Shown here in pieces: positions 55,510 to 63,187 of a stretch of 64,000 nucleotides of DNA. The translations under genes were made by a program, and so were the position numbers. This stretch comes from Vibrio mimicus CAIM 602. Lineage in GTDB: Bacteria > Pseudomonadota > Gammaproteobacteria > Enterobacterales > Vibrionaceae. The notes under the pieces were generated by a model that saw only the letters and a list, made by a program, of their open reading frames with translations, searched no databases and had not been told where the DNA came from. The DNA lies in assembly GCF_000338875.1 (NCBI RefSeq), contig NZ_AOMO01000031.1, positions 29,151 to 93,150 of the forward strand, read 5' to 3'. Positions within the stretch are counted from its first letter, which is position 1. Every line of letters starts with the position of its first letter.

Positions 55510-55633
55510 TAACGCCCCCCCTAAGGGGCTGGCAACGCATTACCACTAAACCCAAACACAACAACCATAACCACCGCAACTCATTGGGACTGGAAACGTC
55601 ACGCGTTGACGGTCCCTCTTGAGGCGTTTGTTA
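55510..55633 (-). repeat. attC 2 (VCR) of the LysE cassette
   Basis: VCR-type attC, about 124 bases, between the EamA and LysE genes. Confidence 0.95.
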
Positions 55634-55639
55634 TATTTT

Positions 55640-56293
55640 TCAACGCACTATAGCCGACTTTACAATTGTAAAGCCAATAAGTCCTAAGATAGCGCCAGTG
55701 ACCTTATCTATATAGAAGGCCAATTTTGTAAAACGACTTCGAACTTTATTGGTTGAGAGTAGAAATATGATGGCTGCGTCCCAGAGGAACACAACAAGCG
55801 TCATCCATATACCTAAGCCTAACTTAAAACTGAAACTAACATCGTTAGTCAGGACAACTGTAAACAGGCTTAAGTAAAACAACAAATTCTTAGGATTTAG
55901 TATGCCAGACATAAAGCCTGTGACTAATTCATAATGGAAAGAGCTCGAATGAGTAGAAGCACCTTCTGCTCCTGAAACCTCAAATGTTTCATACGAACTT
56001 CCTCGTGCTTTTAATGCTTGAATGGCTAAATAAATGAGAAATAAACCGCCAACAATTTTTAAGGCAATCATGATTGAAACTGATGCAGCGAGGATGGAGC
56101 CTACACCAACCAGACAAAGACCTATGTATACAGCATTTGCTAGGGCGATACCGACTGCAATACCAATTGCATTTTTCCCTTTATTGCGAATGGCACTTTT
56201 TACAACCAAAACAAAATCAGGCCCTGGACTCAATAATGCAAGAAAATGAGCAACTGCTACTGTAACAAAAATACTCGTTAAACCGACATCCAT
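55640..56293 (-). CDS. LysE/RhtB-family amino-acid exporter, integron cassette
   Basis: 217 residues, six hydrophobic segments, with the family opening FLALLSPGPDFVLVVKSAIRNKGKNAIGIAVGIALANAVYIGL and GFMSGILNPKNLLFYLSLF. GAAGGGAA precedes ATG. It should export an amino acid or homoserine-lactone-like molecule. The stop is six bases from attC 2. A decayed second copy ends the array at 54201-54482. Confidence 0.93.
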   Translation of the reverse strand: MDVGLTSIFVTVAVAHFLALLSPGPDFVLVVKSAIRNKGKNAIGIAVGIALANAVYIGLCLVGVGSILAASVSIMIALKIVGGLFLIYLAIQALKARGSSYETFEVSGAEGASTHSSSFHYELVTGFMSGILNPKNLLFYLSLFTVVLTNDVSFSFKLGLGIWMTLVVFLWDAAIIFLLSTNKVRSRFTKLAFYIDKVTGAILGLIGFTIVKSAIVR

Positions 56294-56353
56294 TTCACGT
56301 TCCCTTCAACCCATAGTGGTTGATTTGATACCCATAAAAACCAAATAAAAATA

Positions 56354-56476
56354 TAACGCCCGCCTAAGGGGCTGGCAACGCACTACAACCAAACTCAAAC
56401 ACAACAACCAAAACCACCGCAGCTCATTGGGACTGGAAACGCCACGCGTTGACAGCCCCTCTTGAGGCGTTTGTTA
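56354..56476 (-). repeat. attC 3 (VCR) of the GST cassette
   Basis: VCR-type attC, about 123 bases. Its last TTA supplies the stop codon of the GST gene. Confidence 0.95.
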
Positions 56477-57081
56477 TGTGTTTGTTTCCGCCATACCAAC
56501 GTAGCCTGCTTGCTCTTGGAGTCTTTTGCACCACGCTTGAATATTGGGGTAATCAGATAAGTTAAAAACACCTTCATCTGCAACATGCGTATAAGCGTAC
56601 AGTGCAATATCAGCAATCGTGAGTTGCTTACCAACAAGATAATCCGTTTGAGCTAAGCGACTTTCCATTATTGATAAGGCTTTATTACCTCCAGGTTGTA
56701 AGGCGTGATATTCCTCTAACCTTGACTCTGGCATACCTTGATATTTTTGGATAAAACGGGCCACTGCAATAAATGGCTCATGACTGTATTGTTCAAAGAA
56801 CAACCATTCGTACATTTAGCCTTTTCATATTTGTTACTAGGGATCAACGCTGTACCATCTGCAAAATAGCCAAGAATTGCGTTCGACTCTGACAAACAAC
56901 AGCCATCATCCAAAACAACTACGGGTATTTTTCCGTTTGGGTTAATGGATAAAAACTCAGCTGTTTTTGTGTCACCTTTTAAAATATTGACGTGACACCA
57001 CTCATGCTCAATGCCTAAGAAAGCAAGCAACAGCTTGACCTTGTAACAGTTTCCAGATTGGATATCTCCATAAACCTTCAC
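56474..57081 (-). pseudogene. Glutathione S-transferase, integron cassette, frameshifted
   Basis: The GST N-terminal thioredoxin fold (MKVYGDIQSGNCYKVKLLLAF, ...NPNGKIPVVVLDDGCCLSESNAI) starts at GTG 57081, preceded by AGGAG. The helical C-terminal domain (YEWLFFEQYSHEPFIAVARFI, DYLVGKQLTIADIALYAY) is in another frame. One base is missing at 56814-56815: GAAAAGGCTAAATGTACG needs one more base after AAA (AAAA) to run on as KAKMYEWLFF. Repaired, it would be about 202 residues. Stop codon lies in attC 3. Confidence 0.9.
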
Positions 57082-57113
57082 TACAAATCTCCTTTTGTAC
57101 ACTCAAAAACACA

Positions 57114-57237
57114 TAACGCCCGCCTAAGGCGGCTGACAACGCACTACCACCAAACTCAAATACAACAACTGCAACCACCGCAGCTCAATGGGAATGGAAA
57201 CGCCACGCGTTGACAGTCCCTCTTGAGGCGTTTGTTA
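57114..57237 (-). repeat. attC 4 (VCR) of the PaiB-like cassette
   Basis: VCR-type attC, about 124 bases. It supplies the TAA stop of the PaiB-like gene. Confidence 0.95.
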
Positions 57238-57876
57238 GCATTCTTGCTGAAGATTAGTGCACATCATTGAAGCGATGGTTTGCGAATTGGTATCACTTTT
57301 CGACGATAGACCATCGACAATACCTTTTTGATTTATCTCTGACTGGTTCTGACTCAACTTCCATTTACCACTGAGGGAGTCTATGGCAATTTCAATACCA
57401 ACTACCGCTGATAGCATATTCTGAATATATGATTCAGGGGCGTCCGACATCGACCACGGTACTACCTGCTCTCGCTCATGCTCGGAAGTTAACCGCTCAA
57501 GAACTCCAATTATCCACTGAGGATCATGAATGAACCGTATTTTTCCTTTCACATGTACAACAACATAATTCCACGTGGGAACAGCCTTACCATTTTCTTT
57601 CTTAGTCGGATAATTGTTCGGGGATATGTAGGTGTTGGGGCCATTAAAAATCACTAGTGCTTCGGATAGTGGCTCCGTGCTTTGCCAAAGTGAGTTAGCC
57701 TTAGCTATATGCCCTTTTAAATATAATTCCCCATCCAATTCCATCAGACATAACGGAAGATGATTAGCATCAATCCCCGCCTCAGATAAAGTAATGACTG
57801 TTGCGAATGGATATTCGCGTATCAACCCCACGAGTTCTTCAATTTTTTCCTGTTTAAACTTCCCTGGAATATACAA
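57235..57876 (-). CDS. PaiB-like FMN-binding protein, integron cassette
   Basis: 213 residues of the PaiB/FMN-binding negative-regulator family: YIPGKFKQEKIEELVGLIREYPFATVITL, HLPLCLMELDGELYLKGHIAKANSLW, and NYVVVHVKGKIRFI. I start at TTG 57876, because AAGGAG lies six bases before it and no ATG fits. The stop TAA is made by the attC 4 end. It probably binds FMN and could act as an oxidoreductase; in Bacillus, PaiB relatives affect sporulation and protease genes, a role that cannot be carried over here. Confidence 0.85.
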   Translation of the reverse strand: MYIPGKFKQEKIEELVGLIREYPFATVITLSEAGIDANHLPLCLMELDGELYLKGHIAKANSLWQSTEPLSEALVIFNGPNTYISPNNYPTKKENGKAVPTWNYVVVHVKGKIRFIHDPQWIIGVLERLTSEHEREQVVPWSMSDAPESYIQNMLSAVVGIEIAIDSLSGKWKLSQNQSEINQKGIVDGLSSKSDTNSQTIASMMCTNLQQEC

Positions 57877-57894
57877 ATTTCTCTCCTTGAATGC

Positions 57895-58016
57895 TAACGC
57901 CCGGATAAGGGGCTGGCAACGCACCACAACTAAACTCAAACACAACAACAGTAACCACTCGGTTCAATGGGACTAGAAACGCCACGCGTTGACAGTCCCT
58001 CTTGAGCTGTTTGTTA
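57895..58016 (-). repeat. attC 5 (VCR) of the DUF3147-like cassette
   Basis: VCR-type attC, about 122 bases, ending GAGCTGTTTGTTA. Confidence 0.94.
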
Positions 58017-58028
58017 GGCTAAACTTTT

Positions 58029-58379
58029 CTACAGCAAATTTATCCCAAATTGCTTTACCACTACATGTGTAATTCCGAAGCAAAAAAGCGAAACTACACA
58101 ACTGATTAGTAACGTAAACCCAAAAGAATACTTGGCTAGTAGATAAGGAAAGAGCAGAAACATTGGTAATGTTGGCAACACATACCAAAAAGTATAAAAA
58201 GCATGATTTGAAAGTTTGCTGTTTCCCTGCCCTTCTATGTACATCCAAACCAACGCCAATATTGTCACTGTCGGTAAAGCAGCGATCAAAGCCCCCATTT
58301 TGTCGCTTCTTTTTGCAACTTCAGAAACCAACACAACTATGGCGGCGGTGGTAAGGCACTTAATGACAATCCAAAGCAT
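58029..58379 (-). CDS. Small membrane protein (DUF3147-like), integron cassette
   Basis: 116 residues, four predicted helices (about 5-20, 30-48, 63-82, 86-106), with the stretch AKRSDKMGALIAALPTVTILALVWMYIEGQ, which fits the DUF3147 group of small inner-membrane proteins. AAGGAG precedes ATG by eight bases. Function unknown. Confidence 0.8.
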   Translation of the reverse strand: MLWIVIKCLTTAAIVVLVSEVAKRSDKMGALIAALPTVTILALVWMYIEGQGNSKLSNHAFYTFWYVLPTLPMFLLFPYLLAKYSFGFTLLISCVVSLFCFGITHVVVKQFGINLL

Positions 58380-58424
58380 TATCAGATCTCCTTTCTCATA
58401 ACTTCTGGATTTAACTTGTTTAAC

Positions 58425-58841
58425 CTAACGCCCGGTTAAGAGGCTGACAACGCAAAACTCTGAACTCAAAATAACAACCGTAACCACAAATGCTGATTTA
58501 AACTGAAACCGCCATGCGTTGGCAGTCCCTCTTAACCACATGTTCTCACGAACTTCATAGTGGCTAACATGACGATCTGGATTCAATTTGTACCTCTCAT
58601 CCTCTGGATACAATTTAGCGACAATGATATCTTCACCAGAAAATGCTTTGATACATTCAAGATCTTCCCAATAGGTCAACAACGTTATTTCAGCATTCTC
58701 ACCTAAATCTCGATTTAGGATTTGAGCACCGAGGAAACCTTGTGTACTGGATGTATCTTTGATTCCTGTCTCATACAGGTATGCAATAAATCCTTCTTCA
58801 TACTCTTTAGGGCAAGTAGATTTCCATTCTCTTGCTATCAT
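58425..58841 (-). CDS. Antibiotic-monooxygenase-like protein, integron cassette, reading into its attC
   Basis: Start ATG 58841 (MIAREWKSTCPKEYEEGF). The first ~100 residues look like a ferredoxin-like monooxygenase/heme-degrading-type fold (AQILNRDLGENAEITLLTYWEDLECIKAF). No stop occurs before attC 6: the frame continues through it, adding about 35-40 residues of VCR-encoded sequence, and ends at 58425. Function unknown. Confidence 0.75.
   Translation of the reverse strand: MIAREWKSTCPKEYEEGFIAYLYETGIKDTSSTQGFLGAQILNRDLGENAEITLLTYWEDLECIKAFSGEDIIVAKLYPEDERYKLNPDRHVSHYEVRENMWLRGTANAWRFQFKSAFVVTVVILSSEFCVVSLLTGR
58426..58545 (-). repeat. attC 6 (divergent VCR) of the monooxygenase-like cassette
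   Basis: About 120 bases. The inner parts match VCRs, but the outer end reads CCACATGTTCT instead of GGCGTTTGTTA, so the left core differs (GTTC). Confidence 0.82.
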
Positions 58842-58866
58842 AAATACTCCATGTATACCGTGGTTA

Positions 58867-58988
58867 TAACGCCCGCCTAAGGGGCTGGCAACGCATAACA
58901 CTAAACTCAAACACAACAACCATAACCACCGCGGCTCAATGGGACTGGAAACGCTACGCGTTGACAGTCCTTCTTGAGGCGTTTGTTA
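58867..58988 (-). repeat. attC 7 (VCR) of the first GNAT cassette
   Basis: VCR-type attC, about 122 bases. It overlaps the stop codon of the GNAT gene. Confidence 0.95.
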
Positions 58989-59474
58989 TAGGGATTTTGC
59001 CAGCTTATTCAAATCACTACCTTCAAAGCGGTAATACTCTTTTTCTCTAATCAAACTGGCTCCGATTGATTTGTAAAACTTTCCTGCCGTCGGATTCGTA
59101 CTCTCTGCTGTCCAATCTAGGCGCTGACAGTTATGAGTAATAGCGATAGAAGCCAAGTGTTTCATCAATTGAAGTCCGATACCTTTACCACGAGCAGAGT
59201 AAGATACAAACAGGTCTTTCATATACATCTGGCCTGATAATTTTGGTGCCGGAAACATTATTGTGTAAGTTGCAAAACCCAAAACCTTATCGTGTTCAAA
59301 GGCTGCGTTCACTTTTACGCCTGAGTGCTCAGAAAATACTTGATGACTAAGATAGTTGGCTAAGTCCTGTTCTGATGCAGCCTTATCACCGAAATAGTAC
59401 TGCTCAAGTTCAATGAAGATCCCAATTAAATCAAGGCAATCGTGTTTATCAACCCTTTTGATTTCTGCTGACAT
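58986..59474 (-). CDS. GNAT-family N-acetyltransferase, integron cassette
   Basis: 162 residues with the acetyl-CoA loop SARGKGIGLQLMKHL (motif A, about 93-107) and the motif B NPTAGKFYKSIGA. GGGATGTAA precedes ATG. The closest kind is diamine/small-substrate acetyltransferases (YEYYRFEG end). Substrate unknown. Confidence 0.88.
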   Translation of the reverse strand: MSAEIKRVDKHDCLDLIGIFIELEQYYFGDKAASEQDLANYLSHQVFSEHSGVKVNAAFEHDKVLGFATYTIMFPAPKLSGQMYMKDLFVSYSARGKGIGLQLMKHLASIAITHNCQRLDWTAESTNPTAGKFYKSIGASLIREKEYYRFEGSDLNKLAKSL

Positions 59475-59485
59475 TTACATCCCTA

Positions 59486-59606
59486 TAACGCCCGCCTAAG
59501 GGGCTGGCAACGCATAACACTAGACTAAAACACAGCAACCGTAACCACCGCGGCTCAATAGGACTGGAAACGCCGCGCGTTGACAGTCCTATTGAGCCGC
59601 TTGTTA
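59486..59606 (-). repeat. attC 8 (VCR) of the RRM-protein cassette
   Basis: VCR-type attC, about 121 bases, with ATTGAGCCGCTTGTTA at its end. Confidence 0.94.
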
Positions 59607-59719
59607 TGCAGTTGGTTGCCCTAAATGCTGCTATTTTACAGTAAAACCAAACTATCTCTTGGTGGCAACGGTCTTTGCTGAGACAATCCTCACCGTTATT
59701 TCTACATCAACGGACAATT

Positions 59720-59956
59720 ATGAAACTCTTAGTTCGCAACCTTACTCGAACCACAACTGAGCACGACATTCGTAAACTGTTTTCTGAACACGGCTCTGTG
59801 ACCGAATGCACTCTCGTTTTGGATCAAGAAACCGGTCTATCGAAAGGCTTTGCTTTCGTCGAAATGCCAGAGGCTTCAGAAGCAAAAACTGCAATTGCAG
59901 CGCTGAATATGGCAAACGTTGCCAAAAGCAAGATCCGAGTCAAAGCAGCTCAATAA
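59720..59956 (+). CDS. RNA-recognition-motif (RRM) protein, integron cassette
   Basis: 78 residues, a single RRM: RNP2 LLVRNL at 3-8 and RNP1 KGFAFVEM at about 43-50, with the aromatic residues intact. It probably binds single-stranded RNA. Such proteins occur in many aquatic bacteria and cyanobacteria. The gene runs opposite to the array and has its own upstream sequence (59607-59719) and its own terminator, so it should be expressed from a private promoter. Confidence 0.88.
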   Translation: MKLLVRNLTRTTTEHDIRKLFSEHGSVTECTLVLDQETGLSKGFAFVEMPEASEAKTAIAALNMANVAKSKIRVKAAQ

Positions 59957-59970
59957 AACAAATTCTAAAG

Positions 59971-59993
59971 CCAGCTGAAAATGCTGGTTTTTT
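59971..59993 (+). terminator. Terminator of the RRM gene
   Basis: CCAGC (59971-59975) / GCTGG (59983-59987) followed by TTTTTT (59988-59993). Confidence 0.82.
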
Positions 59994-60011
59994 ATTGCCC
60001 CAAAAACTGGA

Positions 60012-60134
60012 TAACGCCCGCCTAAGGGGCTGACAACGCATTACCACCAAACTCAAACACAACAACCATAACCACCGCAGCTCATTGGGACTGGAAACGC
60101 CGCGCGTTGACAGTCCCTCTTGAGGCGTTTGTTA
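60012..60134 (-). repeat. attC 9 (VCR) of the ccdAB cassette
   Basis: VCR-type attC, about 123 bases. Confidence 0.95.
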
Positions 60135-60191
60135 TATGCCATTTTTACCACTATAATCAATGCGCATTTAAAATGCGCACGGAGTAACTTC

Positions 60192-60437
60192 ATGAGAACC
60201 ACGTTTAGTACACAAGCACCCAAAAAGGCTACCAATCTTAGCTTAAACAGTGAGTTACTTGCTGAAGCTAAACGCCTTAATATCAATCTATCCGCTACGA
60301 TGGAAAAAGCCTTAGAAAAAGAAGTTTCCTCTCGATTGAAAGCTGAATGGCTAGATCAAAATGCCGAAGCCATTGAAGCTTGTAACGAACTTACTGAGAA
60401 ACATGGCCTTTTTTCTGATTCATACCGAGTGTTCTGA
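60192..60437 (+). CDS. ccdA: Antitoxin CcdA, integron cassette
   Basis: 81 residues from ATG 60192 (GGAG six bases upstream): an N-terminal ribbon-helix-helix DNA-binding part (KKATNLSLNSELLAEAKRLNINLSATMEKAL) and the flexible CcdB-binding tail (AEWLDQNAEAIEACNELTEKHGLFSDSYRVF). It neutralises CcdB and represses its own operon. The stop overlaps the ccdB start (TGATG). Opposite to array direction, hence transcribed from its own promoter in 60135-60191. Confidence 0.95.
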   Translation: MRTTFSTQAPKKATNLSLNSELLAEAKRLNINLSATMEKALEKEVSSRLKAEWLDQNAEAIEACNELTEKHGLFSDSYRVF

Positions 60438-60754
60438 TGTCTCAATTTACCCTTTACGAAAATCTCGACAAAAGTACGTCTACCGCTTATCCCTATTTTG
60501 TTGACGTACAAAGTGAGCTGCTCAGTACGCTAAATTCTCGATTGGTGATCCCACTTACACCATTTGGTTTACTAGAAAAGAAAGCACCAAGCCATTTGTG
60601 TCCAACGATCCATATTGAACAAGGTGACTTTGTCATTCTTACTCAACAGATGGCAAGTGTACCGACCAAAATCTTAGTTGAGCCAGTCGCAGACTTAAGC
60701 ACTTTCAGAGATGAGATTATCGCTGCTATCGACTTTTTGATTACTGGCATATAA
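60437..60754 (+). CDS. ccdB: Gyrase-poison toxin CcdB, integron cassette
   Basis: 105 residues, usual length, with the CcdB core QFTLYENLDKSTSTAYPYFVDVQSELLSTLNSRLVIPL and the C-terminal FRDEIIAAIDFLITGI, whose last residues (W-G-I in F-plasmid CcdB, here TGI) touch gyrase GyrA. It traps DNA gyrase when CcdA is lost. It helps keep the cassette array stable. The TAA stop is the first base triplet of attC 10. Confidence 0.95.
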   Translation: MSQFTLYENLDKSTSTAYPYFVDVQSELLSTLNSRLVIPLTPFGLLEKKAPSHLCPTIHIEQGDFVILTQQMASVPTKILVEPVADLSTFRDEIIAAIDFLITGI

Positions 60755-60873
60755 CGCCCACCTAAGGGGCTGGCAACGCATACCACTAAACTCAATCACA
60801 ACAATCGAAACCATCGCGGCTCAATAGGACTGGAAACGCTACGCGTTGACAGTCCCTCTTGAGGCGTTTGTTA
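60752..60873 (-). repeat. attC 10 (VCR) of the second GNAT cassette
   Basis: VCR-type attC, about 122 bases. Confidence 0.95.
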
Positions 60874-60890
60874 TAAGCAAGATACCAACG

Positions 60891-61303
60891 TTACAGCAGC
60901 TCTTCTAAATCCGACATTAACCATGCGCTGTTATGCTGCTTAAAACCAATTTTTGGATAGTATTCTGTTGCTTGTGGGGCTGATAACAAAATCAACTTAC
61001 AACCTTTTTAAGACTAGCGAAAGTCTGTCGGATCAATTCTTTACCAATACCTTTCGACTGGATCTGCTCCGAGACAGCCAAATCCGATAAGTAACAGCAG
61101 TAATGAAAATCTGTCACCGAACGAGCAATACCGACAAGCCACTCACCAATCCAAGCTGAAACAAGCAAATCTGCATGTGCCAACATCCCACTGATACATT
61201 CGTGATTATCGGTTGGACGTCTAGCTCCAAGCGTTGTCTGATTGAGGAGGTCAACAAACTGCTCTAGCGTAATTGGGCGATTTACAAAATACTCAACTTC
61301 CAT
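60891..61303 (-). pseudogene. GNAT-family N-acetyltransferase, integron cassette, frameshifted
   Basis: Start ATG 61303 (MEVEYFVNRPITLEQFVDLLNQT). The first 103 residues include acetyl-CoA loop QSKGIGKELIRQ. Then the frame breaks at 61003-61009: CTTAAAAAGGTTGTAAG lacks one base; with it, the protein would go on KGCKLILLSAPQATEYYPKIGFKQHNSAWLMSDLEELL and stop at 60891, giving 137 residues. The missing base is again in a homopolymer (A5 or GG). Substrate unknown. Confidence 0.87.
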
Positions 61304-61342
61304 TTTTTACTTTCCTTTAAAGCCCAAAGTTCAACTTGCTTA

Positions 61343-61463
61343 TAACGCTGCGTTAAGGGGTGAATGCCGCCTAAAACAGCTTTCCGCAAACCACCTTAAT
61401 CACCAAAATTCACCGCATGCCAAAAATGCCACGCGGCATGAATCCCTCTTAAATGCTTTGTTA
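61343..61463 (-). repeat. attC 11 (non-VCR type) of the 318-residue-protein cassette
   Basis: About 121 bases. The outer cores (TAACGCTGCGTTAAGG and AAATGCTTTGTTA) and inner ATGCCACGCGG...TGAATCCCTC differ from the VCRs in the array but resemble attC 13, so it comes from another attC family. Confidence 0.88.
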
Positions 61464-61468
61464 TGCAT

Positions 61469-62425
61469 TTAGCTAAATAGGTCACCGTTGGTTTGTTCGA
61501 GCGCTTCCAAGTAGGACACAATAAGTTTTGGTCGTTTCGCTGCAATTCGACCTTTTTCATCTAAACGGCTAACGGTACCGACTAGCTTACAGCGCAAAAA
61601 CAAAAGAGGTTTATATTTAACGACACTACCCACATCAGGATAAGCAGTAAGAATGTGCCCTAAATATTTAAAGCCTAAGGAGTTGGATGTTTTATTTTCC
61701 CTCGTAACTTCGCCTTCAATCACAACCGTTGCACCATGCACTAGCTCAGGTAAAACTAAGACTTCATCGTCATCTTCACCGTCATCCTTACAGAAGATTG
61801 CTTTGTCTTGTTTACCAATAGTAACTTCGTCCTTAACCCCATCGCTGTATGTTCCAATTTTTAACGAGCGTCCTTCAGCTATATTACGAGCCAATTCTTC
61901 TAGCAATTTTGAGTTGGAATCTAGATAAAGATCTAACGCAGGCTTTGGAACATATATGTACTCTCCACTATTGTTGGGAATACCGATAAGTTCGTTATTA
62001 TTTTTAAACTTAAGGTTGGAAAGATCTTTTTTACCCGTTTCTCCTAGATGTTTGCTGATTCGTGCAAACCACTTTAACCCATCTAGTGCTTTCGAGAATA
62101 TTGAGGTGAAGCCGAAGTTCTCAAAATCTTTCTCAGCCATTTTTGATGCAGCTTTACTAAAATAAGCGGTCGCAACAACCCCAAGTCCAGCTTGCGCCCA
62201 CCCAGCAACTGTTTCTGGAACTAAAGCTTCCCAAGAACCCTTTTGGACCCTCATTGGAATTTCAAAATCAATATGCTTCAAGTCTGGTGCTTGTTTAGAA
62301 ATAAGCTCTCTAATTGCGCCATCATATGCGAGTAGAGCTTTAGCTTGTCTTCTGGCATCCATTAACCCGTCTTCTACTAACTCACCATCGTACTTTATAT
62401 AACCTAAGTACTTTTCTTGTTCCAT
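61469..62425 (-). CDS. Protein of unknown function, 318 residues, integron cassette
   Basis: Start ATG 62425, with GAGG eight bases upstream. I do not recognise the family. Visible parts: an N-terminal region with YDGELVEDGLMDARRQAKALLAYDGAIREL; a hydrophobic segment near 75-90 (AGLGVVATAYFSKAA) that may be a membrane helix; a charged middle; an acidic run (CKDDGEDDDE, about 214-223); and a beta-rich C-terminal part with VIEGEVTRENKTSNSLGFKYLGHILTAYP. No enzyme motif is seen. It stands in a cassette whose attC is not VCR-type, a sign of transfer from another array. Confidence 0.8.
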   Translation of the reverse strand: MEQEKYLGYIKYDGELVEDGLMDARRQAKALLAYDGAIRELISKQAPDLKHIDFEIPMRVQKGSWEALVPETVAGWAQAGLGVVATAYFSKAASKMAEKDFENFGFTSIFSKALDGLKWFARISKHLGETGKKDLSNLKFKNNNELIGIPNNSGEYIYVPKPALDLYLDSNSKLLEELARNIAEGRSLKIGTYSDGVKDEVTIGKQDKAIFCKDDGEDDDEVLVLPELVHGATVVIEGEVTRENKTSNSLGFKYLGHILTAYPDVGSVVKYKPLLFLRCKLVGTVSRLDEKGRIAAKRPKLIVSYLEALEQTNGDLFS

Positions 62426-62600
62426 TGTTAAACCTCAAAGTCATACTGATTTGAGACTGATATAGCAACGAACTAAAGTAGTAACTATATCAGTGTCATA
62501 GAGCAAAATCGCCCTTATGATACTACTTTTGTATGAAATTGAGCGCAATAATAGAAGCGTGATGTGCTCTGCGAATTGTGATGAGAGCGCTTAAAATGCA

Positions 62601-62722
62601 TAACGCCCGCCTAAGGGGCTGGCAACGCAAACCACTAAACTCAAACACAACAACCATAACCACCGCGGCTCAATGGGACTGGATACGCCACGCGTTGACA
62701 GTCCCTCTTGAGGCGTTTGTTA
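62601..62722 (-). repeat. attC 12 (VCR) of the zinc-ribbon cassette
   Basis: VCR-type attC, about 122 bases. 62426-62600 before it is a non-coding part of this stretch with no gene. Confidence 0.95.
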
Positions 62723-62743
62723 GCTCTCTGCTTGGCGAATAGG

Positions 62744-62986
62744 TTATTGAAATTGTTCACCATGATTTTCTAAAGTTGCGCTGCCACAGATAGCACAAAC
62801 CACATATCTATCTGTTAATTCTAACGAAACGCCACCAGGTAAAGAGGCTGCCGAACTACTAAAAAATCCATCTAGAAATGCTTTGAACTGCTCTCTTTTG
62901 GACTTACCGTACTTCGATGGCTTTTGCTTCATCACCTCTTTATGTTCAGTGTTCTTCCCACACTTTTCACAAAACCTTGTGCTCAT
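62744..62986 (-). CDS. Small zinc-ribbon protein, integron cassette
   Basis: 80 residues from ATG 62986, chosen for its strong AGGAG site; the frame continues 60 bases upstream without one. CxxC pairs near the ends (FCEKCGKNTEHK and VVCAICGSATLEN) should bind one zinc. A Ser/Lys-rich, hydrophobic middle lies between them. Function unknown; small zinc ribbons of this sort are common in cassettes and phage. Confidence 0.75.
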   Translation of the reverse strand: MSTRFCEKCGKNTEHKEVMKQKPSKYGKSKREQFKAFLDGFFSSSAASLPGGVSLELTDRYVVCAICGSATLENHGEQFQ

Positions 62987-63066
62987 ACTATCTCCTGAAA
63001 TATCGCTAAAAAGAACTTCAAATCCAGCTTGGACTTTTGACTCCACAATGAACTTTGAAAGAGAGC

Positions 63067-63187
63067 TAACGCCGCGTTAAGTGGTGAACAACGCGACCAC
63101 CGCAGCTAACCTATTGTGCCATAAACACTAAAGCCAAATTAAACTAAAAATGCCACGCGTTGTGAATCCGTCTTAAACGCTTTGTTA
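63067..63187 (-). repeat. attC 13 (non-VCR type) of the histidine-phosphatase cassette
   Basis: About 121 bases. Shares AAAATGCCACGCG and TGAATCC.TCTTAAA.GCTTTGTTA with attC 11 and not with the VCRs. Confidence 0.88.

Noticed and set aside
56395..56637. Frames that start within attC sites (also near 57900, 58919, 60286)
   Set aside because: They translate the conserved VCR sequence, giving the same peptides at each site, and are not genes.
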